From Spirodela intermedia (lineage: Eukaryota > Streptophyta > Magnoliopsida > Alismatales > Araceae), in NCBI GenBank assembly GCA_902729315.2, contig LR746265.1:3948892-4012891 (forward strand): a DNA stretch of 64,000 bases. Reading direction: 5' to 3'. The notes under the pieces are model-generated. The model was not told the origin of the DNA and did not search any database. It saw only the letters and a list, made by a program, of their open reading frames with translations. The position numbers and the translations under genes were made by a program. Positions 62,701-64,000 of the stretch are shown in pieces. Numbering within the stretch: position 1 is the stretch's first letter; each line of letters starts with the position of its first letter.

Positions 62701-63659
62701 CTTAAGAGAAATCCCCCAAGCAAATTACATGAGTCATGTGAGGAATCCACGATGCATATGAAGATATGTTCATTAATCTTAGTGCGAATCCATGGAGCAT
62801 ATGACGATGTAATATCCTTACTATTTACTGCAACCTCCTCGTCACTTCCATCGTCAACCTCATCAGCAAAGGACAAACGTGAGGTCCCCTTCACCCTCCG
62901 TTTTTTCCTCTTCTGCAAATGAAGCTCCTCCTCTCTGCATTGGCATCACCATGTCACGTCTTGTGCAACAGAAAATCTCTTTGGAAAACAAGTGAACGAG
63001 AAAGCAAAGTGCTATATATATATATATATTTCTCCCACTCTTGCTGCAGTTTCTGAAGCTTCTCCTTCTCCTCCTCTTCAATCTTGTTTCTTATGTTGAC
63101 CCTCTACCATGCAAACAGGTAAAGATAGACGTGAGAAAAGACAGCAGACAGACGTAAAATGAGAAGATTCAAGTGAATCCCGCCTACCTTCTCCACGTAC
63201 TCCTCCCGAGTAACGAGTCCCACAGTTTCCTTCTTGAAAGCGGTCTCTAAAACCTGAAAGCAATGGTAATAAACACAAAATTCCCATTCACACATCGTGT
63301 AAAACAATAACGAGCTCAATAACCGATCTGTACCGCGACAATGCCACAGTCCCATTCAGAAATGAAAGCGAAAACAAGTTGTTGTGAGAGGGATCGAGCA
63401 AGACGAGAGCTGTATAATCACGCGATACCCTAAAAAGGGCTGATAGGAAAGCGAGAAATTCAGACTAAGAAAGGCTACGTATAATAACCTCGGAAGTGCC
63501 AGAGCCAAACTGTAGGAGCCCAGTCTGGCCTCCTACGGAGGCCGTCTTGTTCTTCAGCTCCTGTATCTTCCTGCGCTCCACCTCCCTCTGTTTCTCCAGC
63601 CGCCGTATCCTCACGGCGTCCTGGGCAGTCCCCACGTATCCATCCCCCATGCCCGCCAT
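58202..63659 (-). CDS. XCT: XAP5 CIRCADIAN TIMEKEEPER (XCT), XAP5-domain nuclear protein
   Basis: Twelve minus-strand exons: 63489-63659, 63188-63253, 63039-63103, 62822-62934, 61676-61754, 61479-61555, 61339-61400, 61105-61236, 60961-61014, 59425-59490, 58391-58465 and 58202-58252. They encode 336 residues, and every phase closes. It starts [20 protein letters not shown], continues through a charged coiled-coil region with a basic stretch (KRKKRRVKG), and ends in the XAP5 domain: [54 protein letters not shown] and [21 protein letters not shown] is a conserved nuclear protein that acts in the plant clock, light responses, small-RNA levels and pre-mRNA splicing. One intron (61237-61338) has a GC donor instead of GT; the others are GT-AG. 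The intron between exons 9 and 10 carries a long CT run. Confidence 0.96.
59685..59760. repeat. (CT)n microsatellite, ~76 bp, in an XCT intron
   Basis: An uninterrupted CT dinucleotide run inside the intron between XCT exons 9 and 10. It is the longest pure dinucleotide tract in the window. Confidence 0.95.
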
Positions 63660-64000
63660 GGCCGCCGGAACCCTTTCTCCTCAGCTACTCTCCCGTCTTT
63701 CTTCCGTCCCCGGCCGCTTGATCCGCAAAGGATTAATAAGACCCCCCCTGCTCGAGATTCGGAGAGAGGAACAGAGCTTCTCCTTCCCGTCACCTGTAAA
63801 CAACTTCGAACCTGAGGAACCCGTCGTCGCCGGAAATCCAGTAATCTACCCTGCCTGCAACATAAAAAGCCACCTCCGCTGCCCCATCCCGCTCCCACCG
63901 TCGTCAATCCGTTTAACCCCCCTTCGCTTCGATAGCCCACTTAGGCCCCCACTATCCTTCCACACGCGAATCGGGCCGAAACCGCTATTCAGCCCAATCT
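63660..64000 (-). promoter_or_regulatory. XCT 5' UTR and promoter
   Basis: Sequence upstream of the XCT start on the minus strand. An AGCCCA site II hexamer lies near 63992, and GGCCC words occur in the last 60 bases. The promoter is cut by the window edge. Confidence 0.45.

Noticed and set aside
1-64000. CRISPR arrays, bacterial operons, rRNA genes
   Set aside because: None is seen. The window is plant nuclear DNA and the repeats present are microsatellites, tandem duplications and LTR elements.

Overview
The window is nuclear DNA from a flowering plant. Spliced genes with plant-type GT-AG introns encode plant-specific families (filament-like plant protein, SAUR, flavanone 3-hydroxylase, Ole e 1/extensin-type cell-wall protein), and there are abundant CT/GA microsatellites and decayed LTR retrotransposons. 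GC-rich first exons in the SAUR, F3H and cell-wall genes suggest, but do not prove, a monocot or early-diverging lineage.

Layout: 1-2642 (+) is the 3' part of a filament-like plant protein gene. 3401-6958 (+) is IMP3, a U3 snoRNP protein, behind a dense run of TGGGCC/T 'site II' motifs. 12033-12356 (-) is a SAUR gene. 15519-19594 (-) is the YEATS-domain gene YAF9A/GAS41. 19979-22340 is a truncated Ty1/copia element on the minus strand. 23399-28590 holds three dispersed SAUR genes, one with a broken or oddly split C-terminus. 30629-32407 (+) is flavanone 3-hydroxylase, with a MYB and G-box type promoter. 32740-46030 is an AT-rich repeat block with a copia RNase H fragment, a probable long LTR, and a complete but decayed Ty3/gypsy chromovirus with a 5-bp target duplication, nested inside an older relative. 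Next come a 5'-truncated TIM17 pseudogene (47072-47330) and about 1 kb that resembles plant mitochondrial DNA (47690-48700, tentative). 49223-51554 (+) is an Ole e 1/extensin-like wall protein. 53033-57623 (-) is the ER translocon-associated protein alpha subunit. 58202-63659 (-) is XCT (XAP5 circadian timekeeper), which has a non-canonical GC-AG intron.

The genes do not form a pathway. Housekeeping genes (IMP3, YAF9A, TRAP-alpha, XCT) alternate with growth, wall and metabolic genes (SAURs, PRP/extensin, F3H). Exon structures were worked out by hand from reading frame, splice consensus and remembered family sequence. In every multi-exon gene the exon phases close exactly. I found no wholly new system. 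The items most worth a second look are the XCT GC-AG intron, the split SAUR C-terminus, the nested gypsy with its TSD, the TIM17 fragment and the organelle-like segment.
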